64,000 nt of DNA from Limnobacter sp. (GTDB taxonomy: Bacteria > Pseudomonadota > Gammaproteobacteria > Burkholderiales > Burkholderiaceae_B): contig JARWZZ010000005.1 in NCBI GenBank assembly GCA_029866125.1, positions 62,001 to 126,000 of the forward strand, in the 5' to 3' direction. Numbering within the stretch: the first letter of the stretch is position 1; each line of letters begins with the position of its first letter. The position numbers were made by a program, and so were the translations under genes. Of this stretch, positions 19,264 through 27,369 are shown piece after piece. Below the pieces are notes generated by a model. The model saw nothing but the letters and a program-made list of their open reading frames with translations. It made no database searches and had not been told where the DNA came from.

Positions 19264-20214
19264 ATGAACAACAAGCGCGTACTGATTTGCGGCTCGATCG
19301 CATTCGACACCATCATGGTCTTCGAAGGCCGCTTCAAAGACCAAATTCTTGCCGACCAAGTGCACATTCTCAACGTCGCTTTTTTGGTGCCCACACTCCG
19401 CAAAGACTGGGGCGGCTGCGCAGGCAACATCGCCTACAGCTTGAACATGCTGGGCGGGCAGCCCGTGCCCATGGCAGCCATTGGCCACGATGCCCAAGGT
19501 TACGTGGGGCGTTTGCAGCAACTGGGCATCACCACCGATTGCCTGCGCACCATCGACTCTGAATTTACTGCACAAGCCTTCATCACGACCGACTTGGACG
19601 ACAACCAAATCACCGCATTCCACCCTGGTGCAATGAGTTTCTCGCACCTGAATAAAATCACAGATGCCGGCGACATTGGCCTAGGCATCATTGCCCCGGA
19701 TGGACGTGACGGCATGATTCAACACGCCGTACAGTTTGCTGAAGCGGGTGTGCCCTTTGTATTCGACCCAGGCCAAGGCCTGCCCATGTTCGGCAAGCAG
19801 GAGCTGGACCGCTTTTTGGAACTTGCTACCTACGCCGCAGTCAATGACTATGAAGCCAAAATGCTGTGCGACAAAACAGGCGACACGCTGGAAAGCATCG
19901 CCCTGCGTTTGAAAGGCGGATTGATTGTGACCCGTGGCGCAGAAGGCAGCTGGGTTTTCACAGGCGGTCAACGCTATGACATCCCGTGCGTTAAGGCAGA
20001 AGCTGTAGTTGACCCCACAGGTTGCGGCGACGCTTACCGAGGCGGCTTGCTGTACGGTTTGTCAGAAGGCATGGCATTGGTAGAGGCCGCCCAACTGGCC
20101 AGCCTGATGGGCTCGATTAAAATTGCCCACAAAGGTGGACAAAACTACCAGTTAACACGGGATGAAATCGCCTCCCGCTATGAACAGGCTTTTGGCCAAA
20201 AACCTTGGGCTTAA
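19264..20214 (+). CDS. PfkB-family carbohydrate kinase (adenosine kinase-like)
   Basis: A 316-aa sugar or nucleoside kinase of the PfkB/ribokinase fold. The N-terminal signature GGCAGNIAYSLNMLGGQPV lies near residues 50-70 and the C-terminal signature DPTGCGDAYRGGLLYGL near residues 249-265, with the Asp of GCGD as catalytic base. Family members of this type are usually annotated as adenosine kinase-like carbohydrate kinases; I cannot choose the substrate. It follows the DUF3426 gene after about 80 bases and precedes the lipoprotein gene. Confidence 0.88.
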   Translation: MNNKRVLICGSIAFDTIMVFEGRFKDQILADQVHILNVAFLVPTLRKDWGGCAGNIAYSLNMLGGQPVPMAAIGHDAQGYVGRLQQLGITTDCLRTIDSEFTAQAFITTDLDDNQITAFHPGAMSFSHLNKITDAGDIGLGIIAPDGRDGMIQHAVQFAEAGVPFVFDPGQGLPMFGKQELDRFLELATYAAVNDYEAKMLCDKTGDTLESIALRLKGGLIVTRGAEGSWVFTGGQRYDIPCVKAEAVVDPTGCGDAYRGGLLYGLSEGMALVEAAQLASLMGSIKIAHKGGQNYQLTRDEIASRYEQAFGQKPWA

Positions 20215-20279
20215 TGATCTGCCTAATGATTGGCTTAATGATCGTTTTAATGCTCAACAAACAACAAGGACTGCACATC

Positions 20280-20768
20280 ATGAACACTCAGAAATTCACC
20301 GTTGCTCGCATCAAAAGCAGTGTGCTGGTTATAAGCATGGCTGCAGTAACAGTACTTTCTGGGTGCGCAGCCCAAAGCACCTCCGGCTCGGTTTATCGCG
20401 AAAGTGATACGCGCCGCGCGCAGATTATTGAGCAAGGCACGGTTGAAAGCGTGCGCATTGTGACCATTCAAGCAGAATCCAACGGCGTAGGGCCATTGGC
20501 TGGTGGCGTTATTGGTGGCATCGCTGGCAGCGGCGTGGGCGGCGGCCGAGGTCAAGCTGTGGGTGCGGTACTGGGCGCAGTGCTTGGTGGTGTGGCTGGT
20601 CAGCGCATCGAAGAGAATGCGGGCACCCGACCCGGCCTAGAAATCACAGTCAAGCTGGACAACGGTACCCTGCGTGCCTACGTTCAGGAAGGTGATGAGC
20701 AATTCAGAGCCGGGGACCGCGTGCGGATTACCACTTCAGGCGGATATTCACGCGTAAGCCGGGGCTAA
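20280..20768 (+). CDS. Glycine-zipper (SlyB/Pcp-like) outer-membrane lipoprotein
   Basis: About 162 aa from the ATG at 20280; an upstream in-frame ATG at 20205 would lie in front of the signal peptide and overlap the kinase gene. A type II signal peptide ends in the lipobox LSGC (cleavage before the Cys). The mature protein has a glycine-zipper segment (GGVIGGIAGSGVGGG... and AVLGAVLGGVAGQ, residues about 75-110) and a small C-terminal beta domain (LEITVKLDNGTLRAYVQEG). This is the 17-kDa surface antigen/SlyB pattern; such proteins stabilise the outer membrane. The 3' end overlaps the yggT stop region by 4 bases (convergent). Confidence 0.88.
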   Translation: MNTQKFTVARIKSSVLVISMAAVTVLSGCAAQSTSGSVYRESDTRRAQIIEQGTVESVRIVTIQAESNGVGPLAGGVIGGIAGSGVGGGRGQAVGAVLGAVLGGVAGQRIEENAGTRPGLEITVKLDNGTLRAYVQEGDEQFRAGDRVRITTSGGYSRVSRG

Positions 20769-21331
20769 GCCATCATCAGGCTTTGCAACACCATCATCAC
20801 AATCTGAAGAATCAAAAAGAAAACCAGTGGCGACAAGTCCACATTGCCGATCATCGGCAACACCTTGCGCAACGGGTCAAGAAACGGCCTAGCCAATTCC
20901 CCTACAATCGCCGAAATCGGCGAGAAGGGGTTGACCCAACTCAACACCACCTGCACCAGCACAATACCCATCAACAAATAGGCGAAATTGCGCAACAGCC
21001 AAAATATGGCGTAGGGAATGGTGAACGTTATGAGGTTAACCACGCCAGGCCCGGCACCCGCCATCGCAACTTGTATCAGCACCAACACAATTTGCAACAG
21101 GAAGGAAATCAGGAAAGCCCCCAACACTGAAGCCCAATCTACGCCACCGTAACCGGGCACGCCTTTACGCAAAGGCTTAACCAGCCAGTCTGTCATCGCG
21201 AATACAAAAGGCGACAGGGGGTTGTTCGGATGGATTCGCACCCATTGCATCAATGCGCGCAGCAGAAATGAAAAAGTCAGCAAACTGGCCACAGTCTCTA
21301 GGACAAGACGCAAGATATCAATCAGCAACAT
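20765..21331 (-). CDS. YggT family membrane protein
   Basis: A 188-aa inner-membrane protein made of two copies of the YggT unit, each with paired transmembrane helices around a conserved loop (MQWVRIHPNNPLSPFVFAMT, then VVLSWVNPFSPISAIV; both with the P-x-(S)P and Pro-Leu-Arg-Lys region: VKPLRKGVPGYG and LDPLRKVLPMIG). The family is linked to osmotic tolerance and cell-division membrane proteins, but its exact role is not settled. It converges on the lipoprotein gene. Confidence 0.88.
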   Translation of the reverse strand: MLLIDILRLVLETVASLLTFSFLLRALMQWVRIHPNNPLSPFVFAMTDWLVKPLRKGVPGYGGVDWASVLGAFLISFLLQIVLVLIQVAMAGAGPGVVNLITFTIPYAIFWLLRNFAYLLMGIVLVQVVLSWVNPFSPISAIVGELARPFLDPLRKVLPMIGNVDLSPLVFFLILQIVMMVLQSLMMA

Positions 21332-21403
21332 AAGCCAACACGAAGAAGAGGTAATGCGGAGATTATAGAGGCAGCGGCACCAAAATGGGGCCGCGCCTGT
21401 GAT

Positions 21404-21625
21404 TTAGGGCCGAGAGCCTGTTGGGAAGGGCCACGTGGTGGTAGCGCCCTTCAATTTGCGCGGTTTTGCGGCACCAGCCCTACGGCGGCGTGCCGGCTTG
21501 GCGGGGGTCAGCAAGGCCAAAGGCACCACTTCTTCAGGAGACAGAGCGGTTTTGGATGGCTTGCGTGTAGCAACCGTGGCGCGCGGCTTGGCGGCCAACA
21601 GATTTGCTTGTTTTGTCGCAGGCAT
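21404..21625 (-). CDS. Small basic Ala/Lys/Pro-rich protein of unknown function
   Basis: A 73-aa reading from the ATG at 21625, chosen because GGAG lies 7 bases upstream on the coding strand; an in-frame extension to 21691 lacks such a site. The sequence is low-complexity and strongly basic (AAKPRATVATRKPSKTAL in the first part, KPARRRRAGAAKPRKLKG in the second), like the disordered tails of histone H1-like or nucleoid proteins. I do not recognise a family. It lies alone between yggT and a membrane protein gene, both also on the minus strand. Confidence 0.5.
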   Translation of the reverse strand: MPATKQANLLAAKPRATVATRKPSKTALSPEEVVPLALLTPAKPARRRRAGAAKPRKLKGATTTWPFPTGSRP

Positions 21626-21771
21626 ATAGAGACTCCAGTCCGTAAAAAAATGTCGATCCGCATGGGGGCAAGAACAAATGCCCCGGCGCAAGACAACGGG
21701 TTGAAAATTTCAATCGTGTAGTTTACACGCAACGCCTTGAATTTTCAATAAAAACCATGGCCCTGCTGGAA

Positions 21772-22251
21772 TCATCTGGGGGGGAAAGCATGCCGGGAAG
21801 CCCAAAGAGGAACCATCAGCATGACCACAAACCCAGTGTTCATCAGCGCATTGGGCCAAAAACCGGAAATCAATGAAAACAAGGTATCGGGCACATACCA
21901 AAACGGAATTGAATAGGTCAATATTTGCCAACCCACCCTTTCACCTCGCTTAAACAAAGTGCGCGTCACCAAAAACATACCCGCACCCCAACCCACCATC
22001 AACGACCCCATCACCGCATGGGCCAGTTGTATGTAAGCCAGCGCTTCTGGTGGGTGTGAAACCAAGCGACCCGCATCTTGATACAGCAGCAGTCCAAAGG
22101 CTTGCGAGGTTAAATCAGGCAAAAGTACCATCACCAACCCAAACAGCACCGTGAATGCGGTGGCCACAGTCAGCCATGAAACCCACACAGCCGCCACCAC
22201 ATGGGTTTGAGCAGTTGATGGCAGCGGTTTATCAAACGTATTTGCATTCAT
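21772..22251 (-). CDS. Hypothetical four-helix membrane protein
   Basis: A 159-aa protein with four likely transmembrane segments (residues about 20-42, 75-97, 105-125 region and 132-152). No catalytic motif is visible and I do not recognise the family. It is divergent from the XRE regulator gene at 22406; the space between them carries two tandem 11-bp repeats (22278-22299), so that regulator may control this gene. Confidence 0.6.
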   Translation of the reverse strand: MNANTFDKPLPSTAQTHVVAAVWVSWLTVATAFTVLFGLVMVLLPDLTSQAFGLLLYQDAGRLVSHPPEALAYIQLAHAVMGSLMVGWGAGMFLVTRTLFKRGERVGWQILTYSIPFWYVPDTLFSLISGFWPNALMNTGFVVMLMVPLWASRHAFPPR

Positions 22252-22277
22252 GGCGAGTCCTCCAGTTGATTGACATA

Positions 22278-22299
22278 CAGTTTGAGCTCAGTTTGAGCT
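22278..22299. repeat. Two tandem 11-bp repeats in a divergent promoter region
   Basis: CAGTTTGAGCT occurs twice head to tail with no spacer, so the copies are one helical turn apart. They lie about 27 bases upstream of the membrane-protein start (22251, minus strand) and about 107 bases before the likely XRE regulator start (22406, plus strand). This spacing suits cooperative binding of a dimeric regulator. The link to the XRE protein is inference. Confidence 0.5.
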
Positions 22300-22405
22300 T
22301 TTACAGATCAACACCGCAATGACCTCGCAGGTCATAGAAATGATTCACGGTTCGTGGCAGCATGTTTCTAAACCAATAGCCCAGCCACACTACAAAGACA
22401 CACCC

Positions 22406-23236
22406 ATGAACACACATGAACTTACCCGACCGGCCGTGCAGCAGCCCCCCACCCTTGCAGCGGGCATCCGCCTGCGGGAACTGCGGGCTCGCCAAAAAAT
22501 CAGCCAACTGGAACTGGCGTTTCGCGTGGGCGTATCCCAAAGGCACCTTAGCTGTATCGAGACCGGAAAAGCCGCAGCAAGCCGAGACATGCTGGTTGCC
22601 ATTCTGGATGGCTTGGAGGCACCGTTGAAAGAACGAAACGACACCTTGGTTGCAGCCGGGTTTGCCCCACAGTTTGGTCAACGGCCCTTGAACCATGCCG
22701 AGATGCAGTCCATCAACCAAGTCATCGACATGATGCTGACTGCCCACAACCCTTGCCCTGCTTTCGTGATGGACAGCGTGTGGAACCTGGTGCGATTCAA
22801 TGAAGGGGTCATGCGCCTGTTTACCGTGCTGGAGGTTGACCCAAGCCCGCTTATCGCCAACCCCAATATGCTGGAAGCGATGCTGTTGCCGGGCAATGGA
22901 ATTTTGGATTGCATGATCAATGCCGACGAGGTGCGCCGCGAGGTTTACGGCCGAGCCGAGCGGGACTCCAGTTTTGTACCCGAACTTCGCCCCATCTTGC
23001 AGCGGATTGAAAAGCCAGAGTCATTGCATCCTCGCACCCATCATGAGCCTGCCAAAAATGAGCCTGTTTTGGTGACGCGGTTTCGTAGTCGGCATGGTGA
23101 ATTGAAGTTCATGTCGACCTTTACAACCTTTGGTACACCCATGGACATCACTGTCGCATCCCTTCGGATTGAACACCTGTTCCCTGCCGACGAACACACT
23201 CGCAAAACAATGGAGAACGCATGCAAACCATCCTGA
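22406..23236 (+). CDS. XRE-family regulator with MmyB-like ligand-binding domain
   Basis: About 276 aa from the ATG at 22406 (MNTHELTRP); a longer reading begins at 22319. The N-terminal helix-turn-helix (residues about 20-75: LRELRARQKISQLELAFRVG and the recognition helix VSQRHLSCIETG) is followed by a C-terminal MmyB-type, PAS-like ligand-binding domain (PAFVMDSVWNLVRFNEGVMRLF to VASLRIEHLFPADEHT). Family members often regulate a neighbouring short-chain dehydrogenase or oxidoreductase gene. The next gene overlaps its 3' end by 16 bases and is probably co-transcribed. Confidence 0.85.
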   Translation: MNTHELTRPAVQQPPTLAAGIRLRELRARQKISQLELAFRVGVSQRHLSCIETGKAAASRDMLVAILDGLEAPLKERNDTLVAAGFAPQFGQRPLNHAEMQSINQVIDMMLTAHNPCPAFVMDSVWNLVRFNEGVMRLFTVLEVDPSPLIANPNMLEAMLLPGNGILDCMINADEVRREVYGRAERDSSFVPELRPILQRIEKPESLHPRTHHEPAKNEPVLVTRFRSRHGELKFMSTFTTFGTPMDITVASLRIEHLFPADEHTRKTMENACKPS

Positions 23237-23592
23237 CACTTTGCCTGATTGTTGCAGCAATCATTCATTTACTACCCACCATGGGCGTGTTGGGTGTGCA
23301 GCAACTCAGCACCTTGTATCAACTCGATTTATCAGAGCCCAACTTGGCCATTTTGATGCGGCACCGTGCAGTGTTATTTGGCCTGCTGGGTGCGTTTTTG
23401 ATGTGGGCAGCATTCAAGCCCGAGCTGCAGCTTGTCGCCATTGTGGCAGGCTTGGTCAGTGTGGTGTCATTTTTGATATTGGCCTACGGCACGGGCGAAT
23501 ACAACCCAGCCATAGCCAAGGTGGTCAAGGCGGACTGGATTGCATTGATTGCGCTGCTGGTGGCTTTCGGCACTCATTTTTATCAAAAATGA
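23221..23592 (+). CDS. Hypothetical four-helix membrane protein
   Basis: A 123-aa protein with four predicted transmembrane helices (residues about 3-22, 48-65, 70-92 and 103-120). It starts inside the last codons of the XRE regulator gene, so it is likely translated together with it. A short polar loop (LMRHRAVLFGLLG) between helices one and two is the most conserved-looking part. No function can be assigned from sequence. Confidence 0.65.
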   Translation: MQTILTLCLIVAAIIHLLPTMGVLGVQQLSTLYQLDLSEPNLAILMRHRAVLFGLLGAFLMWAAFKPELQLVAIVAGLVSVVSFLILAYGTGEYNPAIAKVVKADWIALIALLVAFGTHFYQK

Positions 23593-23613
23593 ATCGCTCA
23601 GCGTTGCAAAAAT

Positions 23614-24066
23614 TCAGGCTTGCTTGATGTTCATGGTGATGTCGGCTGTAAAAACCGTCTCACCCAAAATGTCTTTGACCACCACGGGCACAACCACATC
23701 GCCGTTGACAGTCCAGTCAATGCCATCGCCTTTGGCCTCAGCAATCAAATTGGTTTTTGCTTTTTTAAGGTAACGCACCGTCATGCCGCTGGGTATCCAG
23801 CGTGCGCCTTTGGGGATGGAAATGTCCGTCATCATGCCACCCGACAACTCGGCCATATTGCACATGGCAATGGCATGCACGGTTTTAATGTGATTGTGCA
23901 CGCGCCGGGTTTTACGGATAGACACCCTCACATAGCCAGGGCGGAACTCCTCAATCAACGGGCGAATACTGGAAAAGTAAGGTGCCACCCAGCACACTGC
24001 CCAGGTGAATAAGCGCTTACCACCCGGAACATTTTTCAGTTGATTGAACAATCGCAAGGTATTCAT
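23614..24066 (-). CDS. DUF4442 hotdog-fold protein
   Basis: A 150-aa protein matching the DUF4442 group of thioesterase-like hotdog proteins: SIRKTRRVHNHIKTVHAIAM and MAELSGGMMTD form the central helix and strand, and IPKGARWIPSGMTVRYLKKA follows. Related hotdog proteins act on acyl-CoA thioesters, but activity here is not shown. It is divergent from the TetR gene at 24199, and a perfect 7-3-7 dyad lies in the shared promoter region, so TetR control is likely. Confidence 0.8.
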   Translation of the reverse strand: MNTLRLFNQLKNVPGGKRLFTWAVCWVAPYFSSIRPLIEEFRPGYVRVSIRKTRRVHNHIKTVHAIAMCNMAELSGGMMTDISIPKGARWIPSGMTVRYLKKAKTNLIAEAKGDGIDWTVNGDVVVPVVVKDILGETVFTADITMNIKQA

Positions 24067-24114
24067 TAGGTGCCCTTTTTAAGAATAGGTTGGTTTAGAA
24101 ATCATTCCATTTGA

Positions 24115-24131
24115 CTAGAATACTATTCTAG
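24115..24131. promoter_or_regulatory. Dyad operator candidate between DUF4442 and tetR genes
   Basis: CTAGAAT-ACT-ATTCTAG is a perfect inverted repeat with 7-bp arms and a 3-bp centre. It lies 49 bases upstream of the DUF4442 start and 68 bases upstream of the tetR start. TetR proteins bind such dyads as dimers and usually repress their own divergent promoter; assignment to this TetR is inference. Confidence 0.6.
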
Positions 24132-24198
24132 AAAATAATTCTGTTGCAAGTCTATAATTCAGTATTGGAACCAAACCACTAATTGACCCGATTAATCC

Positions 24199-24780
24199 AT
24201 GAGCTCACGCAAAGACGACATTCTTCAAGCCGCGCTGGAATGCTTTTCCATTCATGGTATTGAAGGCACCACGATTGACATGATCCGGGAGAAATCTGGG
24301 GCAAGCGTGGGTAGCCTTTACCACCACTTTGGCAGCAAGGAAAAAATCGCTTCCGCTTTGTACATGGAAGGTTTACGCAATATGCGAGAACTTCAGGACA
24401 AGCGGGTACAGCGTGCTCAAAACCTGGAGCAGTTCCTCAAAGCGATTGTGGGCAGCCATGTGGACTGGATTGTCACCAACCCGGACTGGGCAAGGTTTCT
24501 ATTTTCGCAACGGCCAGTGGTCAGTCAAACTGGCGACCAATCTTTGATGAAAGAGGAAAGCCTGGCGTCTTACCAACAATTGATGAGCCGGCTTTTTGAG
24601 CTGGCCCCCGAGGGTTACGAACTGCCCTACCCCAAGGCAATTTGTGTGTCTTTGCTGATTGGTCCAGTGCATGAATATGCACGGGCTTGGCTGTCGGGCA
24701 GACAAAGCAAATCCCTTGCTGGGCAGAAGGAATTTTTTGCACAAGCGGCTTGGCGTATTTTTCAGCCATCCGTCGCTTAA
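24199..24780 (+). CDS. TetR/AcrR family transcriptional regulator
   Basis: A 193-aa repressor-type protein. The N-terminal TetR helix-turn-helix is clear at residues about 5-50 (ILQAALECFSIHGIEGTTIDM, then SVGSLYHHFGSKEKIASALY). The C-terminal ligand domain (residues 60-190) is helical and variable. It is divergent from the DUF4442 hotdog gene and followed after about 30 bases by an alpha/beta hydrolase gene, which suggests control of fatty-acyl or ester metabolism by an acyl-type ligand; that is inference. Confidence 0.9.
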   Translation: MSSRKDDILQAALECFSIHGIEGTTIDMIREKSGASVGSLYHHFGSKEKIASALYMEGLRNMRELQDKRVQRAQNLEQFLKAIVGSHVDWIVTNPDWARFLFSQRPVVSQTGDQSLMKEESLASYQQLMSRLFELAPEGYELPYPKAICVSLLIGPVHEYARAWLSGRQSKSLAGQKEFFAQAAWRIFQPSVA

Positions 24781-24812
24781 ACAATCAGATTTAATGATTA
24801 GGGAGATGCACC

Positions 24813-25679
24813 ATGGGCCAATCGACCAACCAACAAGTGACGCTGACCACCTCTGATGGGTACGTCGTCACCGGCATTCTTTTTCAACCCGCTTTGGGTG
24901 CTGAATCCAACTGCCTTGGACAAATCATCGTGGCTGGGGCCACGGGCGTGCCCCAAGGGTTTTACAAGCGGTTTGCCGAATTTGCTGCGGCTCAAGGTTA
25001 CCAAGTGCTGACGTTGGATTATCGGGGCTTGGGTTTATCAAAGCCCGCATCGCTCAAAGGTTTTGAAATGGAGTATTTGGATTGGGCAAAGCGCGACTTA
25101 AAAGCTGCGGTTGATTACATGAGTCAAGACAGTCAGCCACTTTATATGGTTGGTCATTCCTTCGGCGGCCATGCGTTCGGATTACTAGACAACCACGCTG
25201 CCGTGCGCAAATTATGCACCTTTGCCACCGGCGCGGGCTGGCATGGCTGGATGCCCAAAGCCGAGCAACTGAAAGTACAAATGATGTGGAAAGTAATTGG
25301 CCCGGTGCTTACAACATGGAAGGGCTACTTGCCTTGGAAAATGCTGGGTATGGGTGAGGATCTGCCCTTGGGCGTTTACAAGGACTGGCGCAAATGGTGC
25401 AGGTACCCCCACTACTTTTTTGAAGACCCAGACATGAAGGGCATTGACAAACCCTTCGCTACAGTCAAGGCATCCATTCGTGCTGTGAACTCAGTGGATG
25501 ATTTGTGGGCGCCGCCCCAGTCACGCGACGCATTCATGAAAGCCTACACCCAAGCAAAGGTGGAGTTAATTGACTTACACCCTGCCGAAGTGGGCATGCA
25601 AAACATAGGACACATGGGCTACTTTCGACCACAGGCCAAACCGCTTTGGGAAGAAACGCTAAAGTGGTTTCAAGCTTAA
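24813..25679 (+). CDS. Alpha/beta hydrolase (serine type)
   Basis: A 288-aa cytoplasmic hydrolase. It has VAGATGVPQGFYKRFAEFA (oxyanion region), LDYRGLGLS, the nucleophile elbow MVGHSFGGHAFG near residue 113 and a C-terminal His in NIGHMGYFRPQ. The pattern is the same as serine alpha/beta hydrolases annotated as AB-hydrolase-associated or serine aminopeptidase S33-like. It is 32 bases behind tetR, so probably in the same unit; its stop overlaps the stop region of the converging exoD-like gene. Substrate unknown. Confidence 0.85.
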   Translation: MGQSTNQQVTLTTSDGYVVTGILFQPALGAESNCLGQIIVAGATGVPQGFYKRFAEFAAAQGYQVLTLDYRGLGLSKPASLKGFEMEYLDWAKRDLKAAVDYMSQDSQPLYMVGHSFGGHAFGLLDNHAAVRKLCTFATGAGWHGWMPKAEQLKVQMMWKVIGPVLTTWKGYLPWKMLGMGEDLPLGVYKDWRKWCRYPHYFFEDPDMKGIDKPFATVKASIRAVNSVDDLWAPPQSRDAFMKAYTQAKVELIDLHPAEVGMQNIGHMGYFRPQAKPLWEETLKWFQA

Positions 25680-26254
25680 GTTTGAATCAGCCACACCGCT
25701 GACCAAATCAAGAAAATGATAACGCCCACCGCGGCAGCCCCGGTGAGTAGGCCCAACACAATGGCAAGACCGTCCCTTGCCATTAAGCCCAAACCAATAA
25801 ATATCAGAGCGGCTGCGGGCGTGCCATTTCCAAATGGGATGGGTAAAAAAATAATAAAACCCATCAACAAAATAAACGGCACCATCCACACTTTGTTGGC
25901 GGAAGACGCAAGGTGAGTCAAACGCACCCGGCTCAATCGGTGAGCCTTGTCATAAATCCAACTTAAAGTTTGAATCATTTTTCGGGCAGCAGTTGCAGGT
26001 ATTTCCACTTTGCAAACCATCTCAGGCAGGCCGTGACTATCGTCATCTTTCCACATCATCCATGCCACCGCAAAGATGCCCATGGAAAACACAAAACCAC
26101 TACCGGGAATGGGCAAAATAGTCAGCACCGACAAAAACACCAGCAAGGCACCGTGTGCAGATTTACCGTGCACATCCGCCAAAAAGCCCACCGATACTTT
26201 GCCATCGTGCATCTGCTGCACTGCATCTTTCAATCGGCCTAATAAGTCTTCCAT
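25676..26254 (-). CDS. ExoD family membrane protein
   Basis: A 192-aa inner-membrane protein of the exopolysaccharide synthesis ExoD family. The family signatures are GALLVFLSVLTILPIPGSG (about residues 35-53) and the repeat-like PFILLMGFIIFLPIPFGNGTPAAALIF (first part of helix three), giving four to five transmembrane segments. ExoD is linked to exopolysaccharide output and alkaline stress in rhizobia; in free-living bacteria the role is unclear. It stands alone on the minus strand. Confidence 0.82.
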   Translation of the reverse strand: MEDLLGRLKDAVQQMHDGKVSVGFLADVHGKSAHGALLVFLSVLTILPIPGSGFVFSMGIFAVAWMMWKDDDSHGLPEMVCKVEIPATAARKMIQTLSWIYDKAHRLSRVRLTHLASSANKVWMVPFILLMGFIIFLPIPFGNGTPAAALIFIGLGLMARDGLAIVLGLLTGAAAVGVIIFLIWSAVWLIQT

Positions 26255-26340
26255 ATGCCTTCCGTGTACTCAGTTTTGCGTGAAGTAAATTTACCCATGC
26301 GACTATACACGGAAGCTGTTACAGCCGAAACCTTTGACGG

Positions 26341-27186
26341 TTAGACTCGCGCGCTCAACACAAGGGGCTCTACCCCACACAGCTGCGCACTGGTGTTGTA
26401 CAGCTTTTCGGATATTTGTTGGTCGTTGCTGCGCTTGGCGATGGGCAGCGGGCCGTGCGCGGATTTGAACTCCCCAGTGCGCCCCGCCCAATCACTGCCC
26501 ACGGCCATGTTGGCAACGTACTTGCCTGCACGCGCTGTAGAAATCAGGAACAAACGCAAAAATTGATGCAGCAACTTGGGTAGCTCGCGGTAAATGTCAG
26601 AATCCACACCGCCGGGATGCACGGCATTGCTGCTGATGTTGGAAGGCAATCGCTTGGCCAGCTCATTGCTGAACATCAAATTAGCCAATTTGGACTGACC
26701 ATAAGCGCCAATCTCCGAATACTTCTTCTCGCCCTTGAAGGTGCCGAAATCAATTTTTCCAAAGTGATGCATGATGGAAGACAAATGCACAATCCTTGCC
26801 CCCTGAACATTCGCCATACCGGGCAGCAGCAGGTGAGTCAGCAGGTAGTGGCCCAGGTAATTCACGCCGAACTGCAATTCAAAACCTTCCTTCGTAAACT
26901 GCTGCGTACGTGGCACCACGCCTGCATTGGTGATCAACACATCAAAGCTTGGAAAGTCGTTTAAGAAAGTGGCGGAGAAACTTTTAATACTGTCGAAAGA
27001 AGCCAGGTCCAGCGCATACAGCCGCACATCGGCAGCCGGCGTTTGTGCAAGAATTTTCTGTTTGGCTTGCTGCGCCTTACCCATGTCCCTACAGGCGAGT
27101 GCCACCCGGTGACCCTGTGCCGCAATCGCTTCTGCCGTAGCCAAGCCAATGCCGGTGTTGCCGCCTGTAATCAGTACTGTTTTCAT
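26341..27186 (-). CDS. Short-chain dehydrogenase/reductase, retinol dehydrogenase-like
   Basis: A 281-aa NAD(P)-dependent oxidoreductase of the SDR family. The cofactor motif TGGNTGIGLATAEAIA is at residues 7-22, the structural NAG in ITNAGVVPRTQ near 87, the catalytic Ser in VHLSSIMHHFG near 138 and the Y-x-x-x-K pair in YGQSKLANLMF near 161-165. The wording of these motifs is close to retinol dehydrogenase-like SDRs. It is divergent from the photolyase gene; a perfect 10-bp inverted repeat lies between them. Confidence 0.88.
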   Translation of the reverse strand: MKTVLITGGNTGIGLATAEAIAAQGHRVALACRDMGKAQQAKQKILAQTPAADVRLYALDLASFDSIKSFSATFLNDFPSFDVLITNAGVVPRTQQFTKEGFELQFGVNYLGHYLLTHLLLPGMANVQGARIVHLSSIMHHFGKIDFGTFKGEKKYSEIGAYGQSKLANLMFSNELAKRLPSNISSNAVHPGGVDSDIYRELPKLLHQFLRLFLISTARAGKYVANMAVGSDWAGRTGEFKSAHGPLPIAKRSNDQQISEKLYNTSAQLCGVEPLVLSARV

Positions 27187-27278
27187 GTGTGGTCCGCCTT
27201 ACTTTAAAATGAGACAAGTTACGCCTAAGGGCGAGATTTTTTTGCCCACGTAATCTGAAGTCGAATGCCGTCAATCTA

Positions 27279-27304
27279 TATTTGACAACACCAATTGTCA
27301 AATA
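27279..27304. promoter_or_regulatory. Perfect 10-bp inverted repeat upstream of the photolyase gene
   Basis: TATTTGACAA, six bases, then TTGTCAAATA: a perfect dyad between the SDR and the photolyase genes. The left arm contains TTGACA, a consensus -35 hexamer, so a regulator bound here would cover a promoter reading towards the photolyase. A -10-like TTTATT lies 18 bases beyond. The regulator is not encoded next to the site. Confidence 0.6.
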
Positions 27305-27369
27305 ATTTATTCTGGATTAATCGGCTATTCCAGCTAAACTGCATCCACTATCCATTTGCCGCAGCCCTC

